DNA of 64,000 bases from NCBI RefSeq assembly GCF_046197875.1, contig NZ_CP166991.1, positions 558,001 through 622,000 on the forward strand, written 5' to 3'. A model generated the notes under the pieces. That model saw only the letters and a list, made by a program, of their open reading frames with translations, ran no database searches and was not told where the DNA came from. Source of the stretch: Methanobrevibacter_A acididurans. GTDB lineage: Archaea > Methanobacteriota > Methanobacteria > Methanobacteriales > Methanobacteriaceae. Within the stretch, counting starts at the first letter, position 1. Each line of letters opens with the position of its first letter. Positions 24,642-34,400 of this stretch are shown one piece after another. The position numbers were made by a program, and so were the translations under genes.

Positions 24642-25331
24642 TTGCCACGAAATGTATTGATTAAGCATGCTCCAGATCGTTTATCTGGGTTAATTGATGG
24701 AATTTATGCTATTGCTATGACAATACTTGTTTTGAGTATTGCAGTACCTTCAGCTAATGTAATTACTACCAATTACCAAATGACTACTTATATAATTGAA
24801 TCCTTAGGACCTTCAATATTAATGTATTTTATAAGTTTCTTTTTAATAGCTAACTTCTGGTCTAATAGTAATTTACTTTTAATCATTGAAGAAATTGATA
24901 ATACAGTTTACTATATCAATTTAGTTGCTTTAGCATTTATTTGTTTAATTCCATTTGCTACAGAATTTTTAGCAAAATTTTGGACATTTTTTGAAGCAGA
25001 TATTATTTTTGCATCATTAATTTTTATAGTATCCTTATTATACCTTTATATGTTTATACATTCATTTAAAAAAGATATTATCATGAAAAATTTTAGAGTT
25101 CAAATGAAGCCATATATGCGTACTCTAATGTTTATAATTTTGTATCCCGTTATTGCATCTGGATTAGCAATTATTTTAAGTTTTTATTCACCTGTATTAA
25201 GTATATCATCCTATCTCTTAGTATTAATCCTAAGATTAATTTGGAAAATCTTTAAACATATGGATATTAATCCTGCTGATGAAAATCATATTAAAGCTCT
25301 TGAAAAAGAAGTTGAAGAAGGCAATAATTAA
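24642..25331 (+). CDS. TMEM175/DUF1211-like membrane channel protein
   Basis: About 229 residues with six predicted membrane segments. The family signature near the N-terminus is R-L-S-G-L-I-D-G-I-Y-A-I-A-M-T, in the place of the R-x-x-x-F-S-D filter motif of TMEM175 potassium channels. The Phe-Ser of that motif is replaced by Leu-Ile, so ion selectivity may differ. Start: GTGAT at 24633 followed by four bases and TTG 24642 has the same geometry as the thpR and cbiC starts, so I take TTG 24642 rather than the GTG itself. A charged tail (E-K-E-V-E-E-G) follows the last helix. Lies alone before ppx. Confidence 0.82.
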   Translation: MPRNVLIKHAPDRLSGLIDGIYAIAMTILVLSIAVPSANVITTNYQMTTYIIESLGPSILMYFISFFLIANFWSNSNLLLIIEEIDNTVYYINLVALAFICLIPFATEFLAKFWTFFEADIIFASLIFIVSLLYLYMFIHSFKKDIIMKNFRVQMKPYMRTLMFIILYPVIASGLAIILSFYSPVLSISSYLLVLILRLIWKIFKHMDINPADENHIKALEKEVEEGNN

Positions 25332-25420
25332 AAATCTAAATATTTTTTCTATTTTTTAAAATTTTTTGTAATTTTTAAATATAATATTGTACTATAATAT
25401 TAATTATGATAGGTGAGAAT

Positions 25421-26323
25421 TTGATTACTGGTATAGTTGATATAGGTTCTAATACTATACGTTTAAATGTTTATAATATAAATGAAGAAAATTTTGAATT
25501 AATGCTTTCAAAAAAGGTATCTGCAGGTTTAATTAATTATAAAAAAAACAAAATCCTCAATGAACAGGGGATTAAAATATTAATAAGTACTATTCAAGAT
25601 TTTAAAAAAATTTTAGACTTTTTAAATATTAAAAATTATCATTTTTTTGCTACCGCATCTTTACGTAATATTAAAAATAAAGATAATGTTTTAAAACAAG
25701 TGAAAGATAAAACTGGAATTAGTATTGAATTAATTTCAGGTAAAGAAGAAGCGCAATTAAGTTTTCAAGGAGTTGTTTCATCTATTAAAGAGAAAGATGG
25801 AGTTTTAATAGATTTAGGTGGAGGCAGTACTGAAATTGTTATCTTTGAAGATTCCAAATCTAAATTAACTTTTAGTTTACCAATCGGTTCTTTAAGTCTT
25901 TTTAATAAATATGTAAATCATATGTTACCTACATATGAAGAAGCTGAAGATATTAGAGAAGAGGTATTTCATCAATTAAAAGTTTTAAAAGTCCCTCATT
26001 TAAAAATTAAGAATATGGTTGGTGTAGGTGGTACTATACGTGCTATAAAAAAATTATTAATATCTGAAGGTTTGCAAGATGAATCAAATAATTTAATATT
26101 TTCAAGTTTACTTAAAGAAGTAGAAAAAGACTTGAAACATAATGATAAAAAAACTTATATGAAAATTTTAAAAGTTAAAGCTTCACGTATACATACTTTA
26201 GTTCCTGGTTTAATTGTAATTGATGCAATATGTGATTATTTTGGTGTAAGGGAAATACAAGCTTGTAAATTTGGTGTTCGTGAAGGATATTTAAATTCTA
26301 AAATAATTAATGATAGTGAGTAA
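25421..26323 (+). CDS. ppx: Exopolyphosphatase / Ppx-GppA phosphatase
   Basis: Hydrolyses terminal phosphate from inorganic polyphosphate (or pppGpp in bacteria). The 300-residue, single-core protein has the ASKHA motifs I-V-D-I-G-S-N-T-I-R-L at the start, F-A-T-A-S-L-R-N near residue 77, G-K-E-E-A near residue 107, and L-I-D-L-G-G-G-S-T-E near residue 126, then V-G-V-G-G-T-I-R-A near 203. AGGTGAG lies inside a longer reading from ATG 25406, so TTG 25421 is the likely start. ppk follows 5 nt downstream: synthesis and breakdown of polyphosphate are encoded together. Confidence 0.9.
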   Translation: MITGIVDIGSNTIRLNVYNINEENFELMLSKKVSAGLINYKKNKILNEQGIKILISTIQDFKKILDFLNIKNYHFFATASLRNIKNKDNVLKQVKDKTGISIELISGKEEAQLSFQGVVSSIKEKDGVLIDLGGGSTEIVIFEDSKSKLTFSLPIGSLSLFNKYVNHMLPTYEEAEDIREEVFHQLKVLKVPHLKIKNMVGVGGTIRAIKKLLISEGLQDESNNLIFSSLLKEVEKDLKHNDKKTYMKILKVKASRIHTLVPGLIVIDAICDYFGVREIQACKFGVREGYLNSKIINDSE

Positions 26324-26328
26324 TTTTA

Positions 26329-28497
26329 ATGTCTAAAAAGAAGAATAAGAATAAAGGTTTTATTTGTTCATATACACAAAATCGTGAACTTTCCTGGTTG
26401 AAATTTGATCAAAGGGTTTTAGAAGAAGCAGAAGATCCGGATGTTCCTTTATTAGAAAAATTAAATTTTGTAAGTATTTTCACCAGTAATCTTGATGAAT
26501 TTTATATGGTTAGATGTGGAACTCTTTATGATTTAACTTTAGTCAATGATCCTGATTATTATGATAATAAAACCGGGTGGGGTGCTCAAGAGCAATTAGA
26601 TAAAATTTATGAAGAAACTGTAAAATTATACCAAAAACAAGATATAATTTATCATGATATACTAACAGATCTTAGTAAACACGGTATTGTAAATTTAAAT
26701 TATAAAGATTTAACAAAAAAAGAAAAAACTTTTGTTGATAATTATTTCACTGAATTCATATTACCTGTACTCTCCCCATTGATGTTAGGTGATAATCAAC
26801 CTTTCCCTCATTTAAAAAATAAAGCTTTAAATATTGTTTTAGAATTAAAGGATGAATATGGTATTTATCATGCGGTAGTTCCTATCCCTAATTCACTTCC
26901 TAGAGTAATTTATCCTGATGAGGGTATGAAAAATTTTGCTCCTGATAGAATTAGAAATCTTAAAAAAGCTCGTTTTATTTTACTTGAAAAAGTTATTTTA
27001 AAACATGTTGATGAGATTTTCAGTAATTATGAAGTAGCAGAAAAGGCAATAATTTCTGTAACACGTAATGCAGATATTAATTTATCTACTAAAAAATTAG
27101 ATGATGATGAGGATTACAGACATCATATGAAAAGTATTCTTAAAAAAAGAAATCGTTTAGCACCTATACGTTTAGAAATTTATAAAAATGTTAATCCTTA
27201 TCTTAGGTTAATGTTATGTAATTATTTGAATTTAAATTTAAATCAATCTTTTGTTTCAAACACTCCTCTTGAAATGTCTTATACTAAAGAAATTTTCAAT
27301 AATGTTAGTCATGATTATTTTAAGGATTTATTTTATACTCCTTATACACAACGGATTACTAATGAGTTAACTGATGATCCAATTATTCCACAAATTAAAA
27401 AGAAAAATGTATTAATATTTTATCCTTATGAATCTATGGATACATTTTTAAAATTGCTTAAGGAAGCAGCAAGAGATCCTAAAGTTGTTAGTATTAAAAT
27501 GACTATATATCGTTTAAGTAACACTAGTAAAGTTATAAAATACTTATTGGAAGCTGCAGATAATGGTAAAAAGATTACAGTTTTAATGGAACTTAAAGCA
27601 CGTTTTGATGAACAAAACAATATTAGATATACTGAACTTTTAGAACAAGAAGGTTGTAATATTTTATATGGATTTGATCAATTTAAAGTCCACAGCAAAA
27701 TTTGTCTTATTACAAGACGTGAAGATGATGGTAACTTTTCTTGTACTGCTCAAATTGGTACAGGTAATTATAATGAAAAAACTAGTAAAATTTATTCTGA
27801 TTTTTGTTACATAACTTCTAATAAAGGTATTTGTGGAGATGCAGTTGAATTCTTTAAGAATATGGAAGCAGGTAATCTTAAAGGGGATTATAAAAATTTA
27901 CTTGTTGCACCTTATGGTTTTCGTAAAGCAATGTTAAAAAATATTCGTAAAACTATTAAAAAAGCAGAAAATGGTGAAAAAGCAATTATTATAATGAAAA
28001 TGAATAGTTTGACTGATAAAAAAGTTATAGATCAATTAGAAATTGCTTCTCAAGCGGGAGTTAAAATTAAATTGATTATTAGAGGAATTTGTACTCTTGT
28101 TCCAGGTATTCCTGGACATACGGATAATATTTCAGTTATTAGTGTTGTGGGTAGATTTTTAGAACATACAAGAATATATTGTTTTGGTAGTGAACCTGAA
28201 AATGATTCAAAAAAATCTCCAGAATCTTTACTTAAAATGTATATAAGTAGTGCAGATATGATGACACGTAATACACAAAAACGTGTAGAGATTGCTACTC
28301 CAATTAAGGATAAAAAAGTGAAAAAACAAATTTACCATATTCTTAATGTCTTTTTACATGATAATGTTAAAGCTCGTAAGTTAAATCGTGAAGGATTCTA
28401 TGATAAAATTGCTGAAGGATCTAAAAAAGTTAATGCCCAAGCAACTTTCATGAAAGAGTATGCAAAAAAGGATAATAAAACTATAGAAGATTATTAA
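26329..28497 (+). CDS. ppk1: Polyphosphate kinase 1
   Basis: Reversible transfer of the ATP gamma-phosphate to polyphosphate, 722 residues, near the usual length. Seen: N-R-E-L-S-W-L-K-F-D-Q-R-V near residue 18 and F-V-S-I-F-T-S-N-L-D-E-F near 47 (N-terminal domain), D-N-Q-P-F-P-H-L near 155, and the two phospholipase D-like catalytic halves, the first with V-H-S-K-I-C-L near residue 455 containing the autophosphorylated His, the second with the L-E-H-T-R-I-Y-C-F segment near 617 and A-D-M-M-T-R-N near 644. Operon with ppx (5-nt gap). Polyphosphate storage is less common in methanogens than in bacteria, so the pair is of interest. Confidence 0.95.
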   Translation: MSKKKNKNKGFICSYTQNRELSWLKFDQRVLEEAEDPDVPLLEKLNFVSIFTSNLDEFYMVRCGTLYDLTLVNDPDYYDNKTGWGAQEQLDKIYEETVKLYQKQDIIYHDILTDLSKHGIVNLNYKDLTKKEKTFVDNYFTEFILPVLSPLMLGDNQPFPHLKNKALNIVLELKDEYGIYHAVVPIPNSLPRVIYPDEGMKNFAPDRIRNLKKARFILLEKVILKHVDEIFSNYEVAEKAIISVTRNADINLSTKKLDDDEDYRHHMKSILKKRNRLAPIRLEIYKNVNPYLRLMLCNYLNLNLNQSFVSNTPLEMSYTKEIFNNVSHDYFKDLFYTPYTQRITNELTDDPIIPQIKKKNVLIFYPYESMDTFLKLLKEAARDPKVVSIKMTIYRLSNTSKVIKYLLEAADNGKKITVLMELKARFDEQNNIRYTELLEQEGCNILYGFDQFKVHSKICLITRREDDGNFSCTAQIGTGNYNEKTSKIYSDFCYITSNKGICGDAVEFFKNMEAGNLKGDYKNLLVAPYGFRKAMLKNIRKTIKKAENGEKAIIIMKMNSLTDKKVIDQLEIASQAGVKIKLIIRGICTLVPGIPGHTDNISVISVVGRFLEHTRIYCFGSEPENDSKKSPESLLKMYISSADMMTRNTQKRVEIATPIKDKKVKKQIYHILNVFLHDNVKARKLNREGFYDKIAEGSKKVNAQATFMKEYAKKDNKTIEDY

Positions 28498-28508
28498 TTA
28501 AATTTTTT

Positions 28509-28536
28509 ATGGGAAGATTTTTTTTAATCTTCCTAT
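28509..28536. terminator. Shared hairpin between ppk1 and hemL
   Basis: ATGGGAAGATT pairs with AATCTTCCTAT (one G-T wobble) around a T loop, in the 42-nt gap between two converging genes. On either strand it is followed by A+T-rich sequence, so it can serve both. Confidence 0.6.
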
Positions 28537-28539
28537 AAT

Positions 28540-29805
28540 TTACTTTTGATATATTGTTTTTAAACTTTTTTCTATAGCATAAGATGTTTTTTCAAGGTCT
28601 TCATCACTGTGTGCTCCACTTAGGAAGCAGCATTCAAATTGGCTTGGTGCTATGAATACTCCATTTTTAAGTAATTCATGGAAATAATCGGTGAATAAGT
28701 CACTGTCACTTTTTTTTGCTTCAGTATAATTTGTTACAGGTTCTGGGTTAAAATATATTTGAAACATACTTCCTATTCCATTTACTTGTAAGTTTAGACC
28801 TAAATCTTCAATATTGTCTTTTAATCTGAGTCTTAATAAGTTTCCTTTTTTGTTTAAAGTATCATAGAATGATTTGTCTAATTGTTCGAGTGCTGTTATA
28901 CCTGCTCGTATAGATAAAGGGTTTCCACTGAATGTTCCTGCTTGGTACACTGGACCATTAGGTGCAAATAATTCCATTATTTTTTGTTTCCCCGCTATTG
29001 CTCCAATTGGTAAACCTCCTCCTAATATTTTTGCAAAAGTACAAATATCCGGAGTTACTCCGAAGTATTCTTGTGCTCCTCCTGATGATAATCTGAAACC
29101 TGTAATTACTTCATCGAATATTAATATTATCCCATAATCTATTGTTAATTTTCTTATGAAATCTAAGTATCCTTTTTTAGGTTTTATACATCCCACATTT
29201 CCCATTACTACTTCCATAATAATACATGCTATGTTGTTTCCTTCTTCTTCAATAAGTTCTTTTAATGCTTCCTCATCATTAAATGGTACACTCAAAGTGT
29301 TTTGTGTTGTAGATTCAGGTATTCCTTTACTATCTGGGTGTGTTGCTGCACCAGAACCTGATTTTACTAATACATAATCATGGGCACCATGATATGTTCC
29401 TTCAAACTTAACTATTTTATCTCTTCCAGTATACCCTCTAGCTAATCTAATTGCACTCATAGTTGCTTCAGTTCCACTATTACAGAATCTAACCATATCT
29501 GCACAGGGGACACGATTTATTATTTCTTGGGATAATTTAATTTCATTTTCAGTAGGTACTCCATATAATGTTCCTTTTTGGGCTTGATCTGTTATGGCTT
29601 CTACTATTTTTGGATTTGCATGGCCAAGTATTAATGGCCCATATCCAAGACAGTGGTCAATATATGTTTTACCATCAATGTCTGTAATTTTACTACCACT
29701 TGCTTGTTTTGCAAAAAATGGGTATGGTTTATATGCTCTTACAGGTGAACTAACTCCTCCGGGCATATTTTCTTTTGATATTTTAAATAGTTCTTCTGAA
29801 TACAT
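28540..29805 (-). CDS. hemL: Glutamate-1-semialdehyde 2,1-aminomutase
   Basis: PLP enzyme of the C5 tetrapyrrole route, making 5-aminolevulinate for cobalamin, F430 and haem-like cofactors. The 421-residue protein has M-P-G-G-V-S-S-P-V-R near residue 14, F-C-N-S-G-T-E-A near residue 108, D-E-V-I-T-G-F-R near residue 235, and the PLP lysine in F-A-K-I-L-G-G-G-L-P-I-G near residue 260. cbiC follows upstream on the same strand 28 nt away, so two corrinoid/F430-related genes form a unit. ATG start at 29805 with GGAAGT-type site. Confidence 0.95.
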   Translation of the reverse strand: MYSEELFKISKENMPGGVSSPVRAYKPYPFFAKQASGSKITDIDGKTYIDHCLGYGPLILGHANPKIVEAITDQAQKGTLYGVPTENEIKLSQEIINRVPCADMVRFCNSGTEATMSAIRLARGYTGRDKIVKFEGTYHGAHDYVLVKSGSGAATHPDSKGIPESTTQNTLSVPFNDEEALKELIEEEGNNIACIIMEVVMGNVGCIKPKKGYLDFIRKLTIDYGIILIFDEVITGFRLSSGGAQEYFGVTPDICTFAKILGGGLPIGAIAGKQKIMELFAPNGPVYQAGTFSGNPLSIRAGITALEQLDKSFYDTLNKKGNLLRLRLKDNIEDLGLNLQVNGIGSMFQIYFNPEPVTNYTEAKKSDSDLFTDYFHELLKNGVFIAPSQFECCFLSGAHSDEDLEKTSYAIEKSLKTIYQK

Positions 29806-29833
29806 TATTTTTGAACTTCCTTTATTTTTGTAA

Positions 29834-30469
29834 TTATTTTTTACTATTTTGGATTAATGAATTTGCACATGCAACTGCTATTGGTGTTCCGCCTTTTGGG
29901 CCGTTAGTTATTATATTTGGTATATCTGATTTTTGTAATATTTTTTTACTGTCTGCTGCTCCAACAAATCCTACTGGAACTCCTATTATACTTTTAACAT
30001 TTAATTCTCCAGTTTCTTTTAATTCAATAGCTTTTAAAAGTGCAGTTGGAGCATTACCTATTACAATTATTCCTTCAAAGCCAGTTTCTGCTGCATATTG
30101 AATTGCAGCTGCTGCACGTGTAATAGGTTCTTTTTGGGATAATTTTTTAGTTATTTCTTTAACTTTTTCATCTTTAATATAACAGTAAACATCACCATCA
30201 TATTGAGTTATTCCTGATTTAACCATGTTAATATCAGTTAAAATATCTTCATTGTTTTTCAAAGCTTTAATACTAACATTAACAAAATTAGGACTTATAC
30301 TTACTAATTTAGCATATTCGGGATCAGCAGTTGAATGAACAATACGCTCAACAATATCTGTTTCTATAGGATTTAAATTTTTAACATCATCCTTAATAAG
30401 TTCTCTAATAATTTCCCGACTTTTTGTTGCAATATCCATTCCTTGATTGGTTGAAGCTCCCATAAACAT
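29834..30469 (-). CDS. cbiC: Cobalt-precorrin-8 methylmutase
   Basis: Moves a methyl group from C-11 to C-12 in corrin synthesis, yielding cobyrinate. About 211 residues: S-R-E-I-I-R near residue 17, R-I-V-H-S-T-A-D-P near residue 42 with the catalytic His, D-I-N-M-V-K-S-G-I near residue 80, and I-G-N-A-P-T-A-L near residue 142, then V-G-F-V-G-A-A-D-S-K. Start chosen at ATG 30469 because the longer GTG at 30478 is part of GTGAT, the ribosome site. Pairs with hemL. Corrinoids serve the methyltransferases of methanogenesis. Confidence 0.93.
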   Translation of the reverse strand: MFMGASTNQGMDIATKSREIIRELIKDDVKNLNPIETDIVERIVHSTADPEYAKLVSISPNFVNVSIKALKNNEDILTDINMVKSGITQYDGDVYCYIKDEKVKEITKKLSQKEPITRAAAAIQYAAETGFEGIIVIGNAPTALLKAIELKETGELNVKSIIGVPVGFVGAADSKKILQKSDIPNIITNGPKGGTPIAVACANSLIQNSKK

Positions 30470-30559
30470 TTTTATCACATTTCTTATTTATACTACTCTT
30501 TATTAATTAAAATTTTTCATATTTATTGTTCTAAAAAAATTGTTTAATTTAAAATTAAT

Positions 30560-30706
30560 TTAATCGTAAACTTCTATACCTATACCTGCATAACCACAAA
30601 TTGCACAATATTCATCTTCAACATTTCCATATTCATCAACTATTTGTACTATAGAATTCATTCCACATTCAGGACAATATCCGTCATGTTCTTCTCGATA
30701 ACTCAT
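30560..30706 (-). CDS. Tiny zinc-ribbon protein (48 residues)
   Basis: Short ORF with ATG at 30706, preceded on its strand by AAGGGGAA. The product begins M-S-Y-R-E-E-H-D-G-Y and holds C-P-E-C near residue 16 and C-A-I-C-G-Y near residue 34, spacing typical of a four-Cys zinc ribbon; the rest is acidic. The good ribosome site, the paired C-x-x-C motifs and the size make it a real gene. Function unknown; possible partners in transcription or RNA modification cannot be told apart. It lies between cbiC and the flavoprotein gene, on the same strand as both. Confidence 0.72.
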   Translation of the reverse strand: MSYREEHDGYCPECGMNSIVQIVDEYGNVEDEYCAICGYAGIGIEVYD

Positions 30707-30778
30707 ATTATATTTCCCCTTAATATTTTTAATATATTATTAAATATTGATTGTTATAATCTAAAAAACTTATTATTT

Positions 30779-32047
30779 TTATTTTAAACTTTCACTTGCA
30801 CTTTTTCCTGCAAGATAACCAGTACTAAAACATAATTGTAAATTATATCCTCCAGTAGGACCTGCAGGTTCTAAAATTTCACCTGCAAAATATAATCCTT
30901 CATTTAATTTTGATTCTAAAGTTTTATTATTAATTTCATCAATTTTTACTCCACCTATAGTAACTTTAGCATCTTCTTTAAAGATTCCAGAAACAATAAA
31001 TGGGAAATGTTTTAAATTATTAACTATACGATTTTTATCTTTACGTGTAAGATTACTCATAGTTTTGTTACTACTAACTTGTGCTTGATTTAAAAAATAT
31101 CCTATAAAACTGTTAGTCATTAATTTTTGCATATAATTCTTAACTTTAGTTTTTCCATGATTTGGCATATCTTTTGTTATTTTTTCTTTTAATTGGTTTT
31201 CTGTTAATTTAGGTTTTAAGTCAACACTTATTTTTATTTCATCTAAATCTGTTGCATTGTTTAATATGTCATAATTACTTTTTTTCATTATTTCATTACT
31301 TAAATCAATTATTGCTGGTCCAGTTAATCCTTTGTGAGATATTAGTATATCACCAGTTTTACTTATCTTCTTTTTCTTATCTTTAAATGAAACTGTAACA
31401 TTACTTAACTGTACTCCTGCTAATTTGTGTAAGTGATTATCATCTATATTTAAACTTACAAGTCCTGGTTTAATTGGACTTATACTATGTGTTAAGGTTT
31501 CTGCGAATATGTATCCATCACCATTGCTTCCGGTATTTGGGTAAGCTATTCCACCTGTTGTAATTATTAATTTATCACATTGATATTCTTCATTATTTGT
31601 TTGAATTTGGAATTTAGAGTCTTTAAGATTAATTGACTTTACAGTTGTATTAACTATTAAGTTCACTTTAAAATTTTCAAGATACTCTTTTAATACTCCT
31701 TTTATAATATGAGCATCATCTGTAGTGGGAAATATTCTGCCGTTGTCTTCTGTTTTAAATGTAACTTCTTTATTTTCAAAAATTTCAAGTAAATCTGTAT
31801 TTGTTAATGTATAAAATGAAGGTTTTAAAAAGTTTTTTTCTTCATATAATTTTAATTGGTCTTTAATTGGTTTTTCGTTTGTTATGTTGCAACGTCCACC
31901 ACCAGTTAATAATAATTTTTGACCTAAATCATTATTCTTTTCTATAATTGCAATTGTTTTGCCATTATTTAAGTTTTTTGCTGCACTTAATCCTGCCATC
32001 ATTCCAGAGGGTCCACCTCCGATAATGCATATTGAATATGTTTTCAT
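30779..32047 (-). CDS. HI0933-type flavoprotein (BaiN-like NAD(P)/FAD oxidoreductase)
   Basis: 422-residue flavoprotein. Seen: I-I-G-G-G-P-S-G-M-M-A-G at the N-terminus, L-G-Q-K-L-L-L-T-G-G-G-R-C-N-I-T-N near residue 41 (the mark of the HI0933 family), T-G-G-I-A-Y-P-N-T-G-S-N-G-D-G near residue 163, and A-G-E-I-L-E-P-A-G-P-T-G-G-Y-N-L-Q near the C-terminus. Some members act as flavin-dependent reductases (BaiN) but most have no assigned substrate. It stands alone, 73 nt from the zinc-ribbon gene on the same strand. Confidence 0.88.
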   Translation of the reverse strand: MKTYSICIIGGGPSGMMAGLSAAKNLNNGKTIAIIEKNNDLGQKLLLTGGGRCNITNEKPIKDQLKLYEEKNFLKPSFYTLTNTDLLEIFENKEVTFKTEDNGRIFPTTDDAHIIKGVLKEYLENFKVNLIVNTTVKSINLKDSKFQIQTNNEEYQCDKLIITTGGIAYPNTGSNGDGYIFAETLTHSISPIKPGLVSLNIDDNHLHKLAGVQLSNVTVSFKDKKKKISKTGDILISHKGLTGPAIIDLSNEIMKKSNYDILNNATDLDEIKISVDLKPKLTENQLKEKITKDMPNHGKTKVKNYMQKLMTNSFIGYFLNQAQVSSNKTMSNLTRKDKNRIVNNLKHFPFIVSGIFKEDAKVTIGGVKIDEINNKTLESKLNEGLYFAGEILEPAGPTGGYNLQLCFSTGYLAGKSASESLK

Positions 32048-32188
32048 AATTTTTTATTTCCTAAATTGTTTCTTTATTATTTAGTTATCTTTTTTATTTT
32101 TTCTAGTATTTTATTCTTTATTTTTTCTTAAATGGATTTTTTTTATAATAAAGTTTATTAATTATTTTTTGAATATGTTTTACATATT

Positions 32189-32569
32189 ATGAAATTAGAT
32201 TCTGATTATATTTTAGATCATTATATTGAAATTTATAAAAAAATTTTTTGTGAACCTGTAGTTATGCCAAGGTTAATTAATCAATGTATTGGTAATGAAA
32301 GTAATTCTTTAGGATATAAACTTATTTTATTGATGGAAGATGTTAAAATTCCTCCTGAAGTTTTAGAATTTAAAAATAGGAAACGTGAAGAGATTCGTCA
32401 TTTTGAAGAGGATACTTTAAGTAATTATAATAATACTGAAGCTCAACGTCTTATTAATGAGTATCATGAAAAAGAGCTTATGAAATTTTTAGAGGATTAT
32501 CCTGAGTTTAGTGGTGTTATTTTAAATAATAATTTATCCAAGCGGTTTTTAAATTTTTTACACAAATAA
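32189..32569 (+). CDS. Small acidic protein of unknown function
   Basis: 126 residues, not recognised. The sequence is mainly helical and charged, with D-H-Y-I-E-I-Y-K-K-I-F near the start, a short hydrophobic L-G-Y-K-L-I-L-L-M-E in the middle, and a basic end L-S-K-R-F-L-N-F-L-H-K. No cysteine pair, signal or membrane segment. ATG start, with no clear ribosome site (ATATGTTTTACATATTATG upstream). Composition matches its neighbours, so it is probably a native gene. Confidence 0.55.
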   Translation: MKLDSDYILDHYIEIYKKIFCEPVVMPRLINQCIGNESNSLGYKLILLMEDVKIPPEVLEFKNRKREEIRHFEEDTLSNYNNTEAQRLINEYHEKELMKFLEDYPEFSGVILNNNLSKRFLNFLHK

Positions 32570-32790
32570 TAATTTTTTCATTTTTAAGTGTATATATGCT
32601 TTTATCTTTTTTTGTTTTAAGAATAATACTTTAATTATTTTTGTTTTCCTTTTGTTTATTTTATACTTTGTATTGTTTTTTATATCTTATTTCATTGGTT
32701 TTTTTGTTTTAATTGATTTGATATTATGAGGTGTTTGTAAAAATAATTATGTAAGTATATTAACGAACTAATTATTTTTGTATAAAAAAA

Positions 32791-32819
32791 GAGAAGAAAA
32801 AAATATATTTTTTCTTCTC
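32791..32819. terminator. Long hairpin downstream of aspS
   Basis: GAGAAGAAAAAA pairs with TTTTTTCTTCTC around a short A/T loop: at least 12 bp. Read on the minus strand it lies 21 nt after the aspS stop codon and is followed by seven Ts, as expected for a terminator of aspS. Confidence 0.75.
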
Positions 32820-32840
32820 AAAAATTTATTACTAAAAAAC

Positions 32841-34160
32841 TTAAGGAGTAAGTCGACGTCTATCTCTAGGGAAAAGAACAGTTTCACGAATGTTTTCAAC
32901 ACCAGTTAAAACCATATTTAAACGATCAGAACCTACACCCCAACCAGCATGAGGAGGCATACCATATCTAAATGCTTTTAAATAATCTGCAAATGCATCA
33001 ACATTTAAACCTTTAGCTTCAAGTTGATTTTTAAGTAAATCATATTGATGTATACGTGTTGCACCTGATGAAATTTCTAAATCTTTATACATTAAATCGA
33101 AAGCATGACTAATTTCAGGACGATCTTCTTGAGGCATTACATAAAATGGTTTAATAGCAGTAGGCCATTCAGTTAAGAAATAAAATCCTTCTTGACTTTC
33201 ACCTAAAGCCTTTTCACCAGCTCTACTTAAATCTTCACCCCATTCCATTTCAACACCTTTACTGTTAACAATATCTACAGCATCATCATATTTAACTTCA
33301 GGGAAAGGTCCTTCTGGTATATCTAATGTTTGATTTAAGATTTCTAATTGATCTTTACAATTTTCATTAGTGCTTCTTAATACACGAGAAATCATTTTAT
33401 CTAATATTTCCATTGCATCTTTATCATCCATGAAACTAGCTTCCATATCTATACTTACAGCTTCATTTAAATGTCTTAAAGTATCATGTTCTTCTGCTCT
33501 GAAAATTTGACCAATTTCAAATACTTTATCGAATCCAGCACTCATCATCATTTGTTTATACAATTGAGGGGATTGACCAAGGAAAGCTTCACGTTCAAAG
33601 TAAGTGATAGGGAATAATTCAGTTCCTCCTTCTGTAGCACTAGCTACAAGTTTAGGTGTGTGAATTTCCATAATACCTTCTTCATCAAAGTATTCACGAA
33701 CAGTTTTGAACATGTTATCTTTGATTTTGAAGATGCTACTAACATGAGCTACACGTAAATCAAGGAATCTAGAATCTAATCTTGTATCAATTTCAGCTTT
33801 AACTTTTTCAGTTGGATCCATTGGTAATGGTTGTTGTGCAAGGTTTAATACTTTAATTTCTTCAGGAATTATTTCTACACCATTAGGTGCTTTGTTAGAA
33901 TCTTGTACTTTACCTTTAACTGCAATAACAGATTCTTTGCTTAATCCACGTAAATCTTCTAATATTTCTTTTGTAACTTTCTTACTTGGTGCTGTAACTT
34001 GTATCATACCTTCACGATCACGGACAAGTACAAATATGATTCCACCAAGGTCTCTTATTTCATGAACCCATCCCATTATAACTATTTCTTCACCAGTTAT
34101 TGTGGGATTAACTTTATTAGTATAATGGGTTCTTCTCCAATCATTTAATAAGTATTCCAT
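32841..34160 (-). CDS. aspS: Aspartyl-tRNA synthetase (archaeal type)
   Basis: Class II aminoacyl-tRNA synthetase, 439 residues, without the bacterial insertion domain. Seen: an N-terminal OB fold (V-H-E-I-R-D-L-G-G-I-I-F-V near residue 31), motif 2 F-R-A-E-E-H-D-T near residue 218, and motif 3 G-W-G-V-G-S-D-R-L-N near residue 413. Archaeal AspRS of this size is often non-discriminating, also loading tRNA-Asn for the amidotransferase route; whether that is so here depends on gatCAB and asnS elsewhere. Single-gene unit with its own terminator. Confidence 0.95.
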   Translation of the reverse strand: MEYLLNDWRRTHYTNKVNPTITGEEIVIMGWVHEIRDLGGIIFVLVRDREGMIQVTAPSKKVTKEILEDLRGLSKESVIAVKGKVQDSNKAPNGVEIIPEEIKVLNLAQQPLPMDPTEKVKAEIDTRLDSRFLDLRVAHVSSIFKIKDNMFKTVREYFDEEGIMEIHTPKLVASATEGGTELFPITYFEREAFLGQSPQLYKQMMMSAGFDKVFEIGQIFRAEEHDTLRHLNEAVSIDMEASFMDDKDAMEILDKMISRVLRSTNENCKDQLEILNQTLDIPEGPFPEVKYDDAVDIVNSKGVEMEWGEDLSRAGEKALGESQEGFYFLTEWPTAIKPFYVMPQEDRPEISHAFDLMYKDLEISSGATRIHQYDLLKNQLEAKGLNVDAFADYLKAFRYGMPPHAGWGVGSDRLNMVLTGVENIRETVLFPRDRRRLTP

Positions 34161-34400
34161 TATAATTCTCCTTATTCTGTTAATATAATAAAATAAAATT
34201 TAGTATTTTTTTAGTATTGTTATTAATTTAAACATACTATATTAATTTATAATCTTTTTAGTTTATAAAAGTATAAGACAAATTTTTTAAGAATATGGTG
34301 AAAACTTGTTTATTTAAAATGGTTTACATTATTTTTTATTCAGAAGTTTTATATTTAATTCTAAATCAATTGAATTTAAAAAATTTTTAAAAAAAGAATT

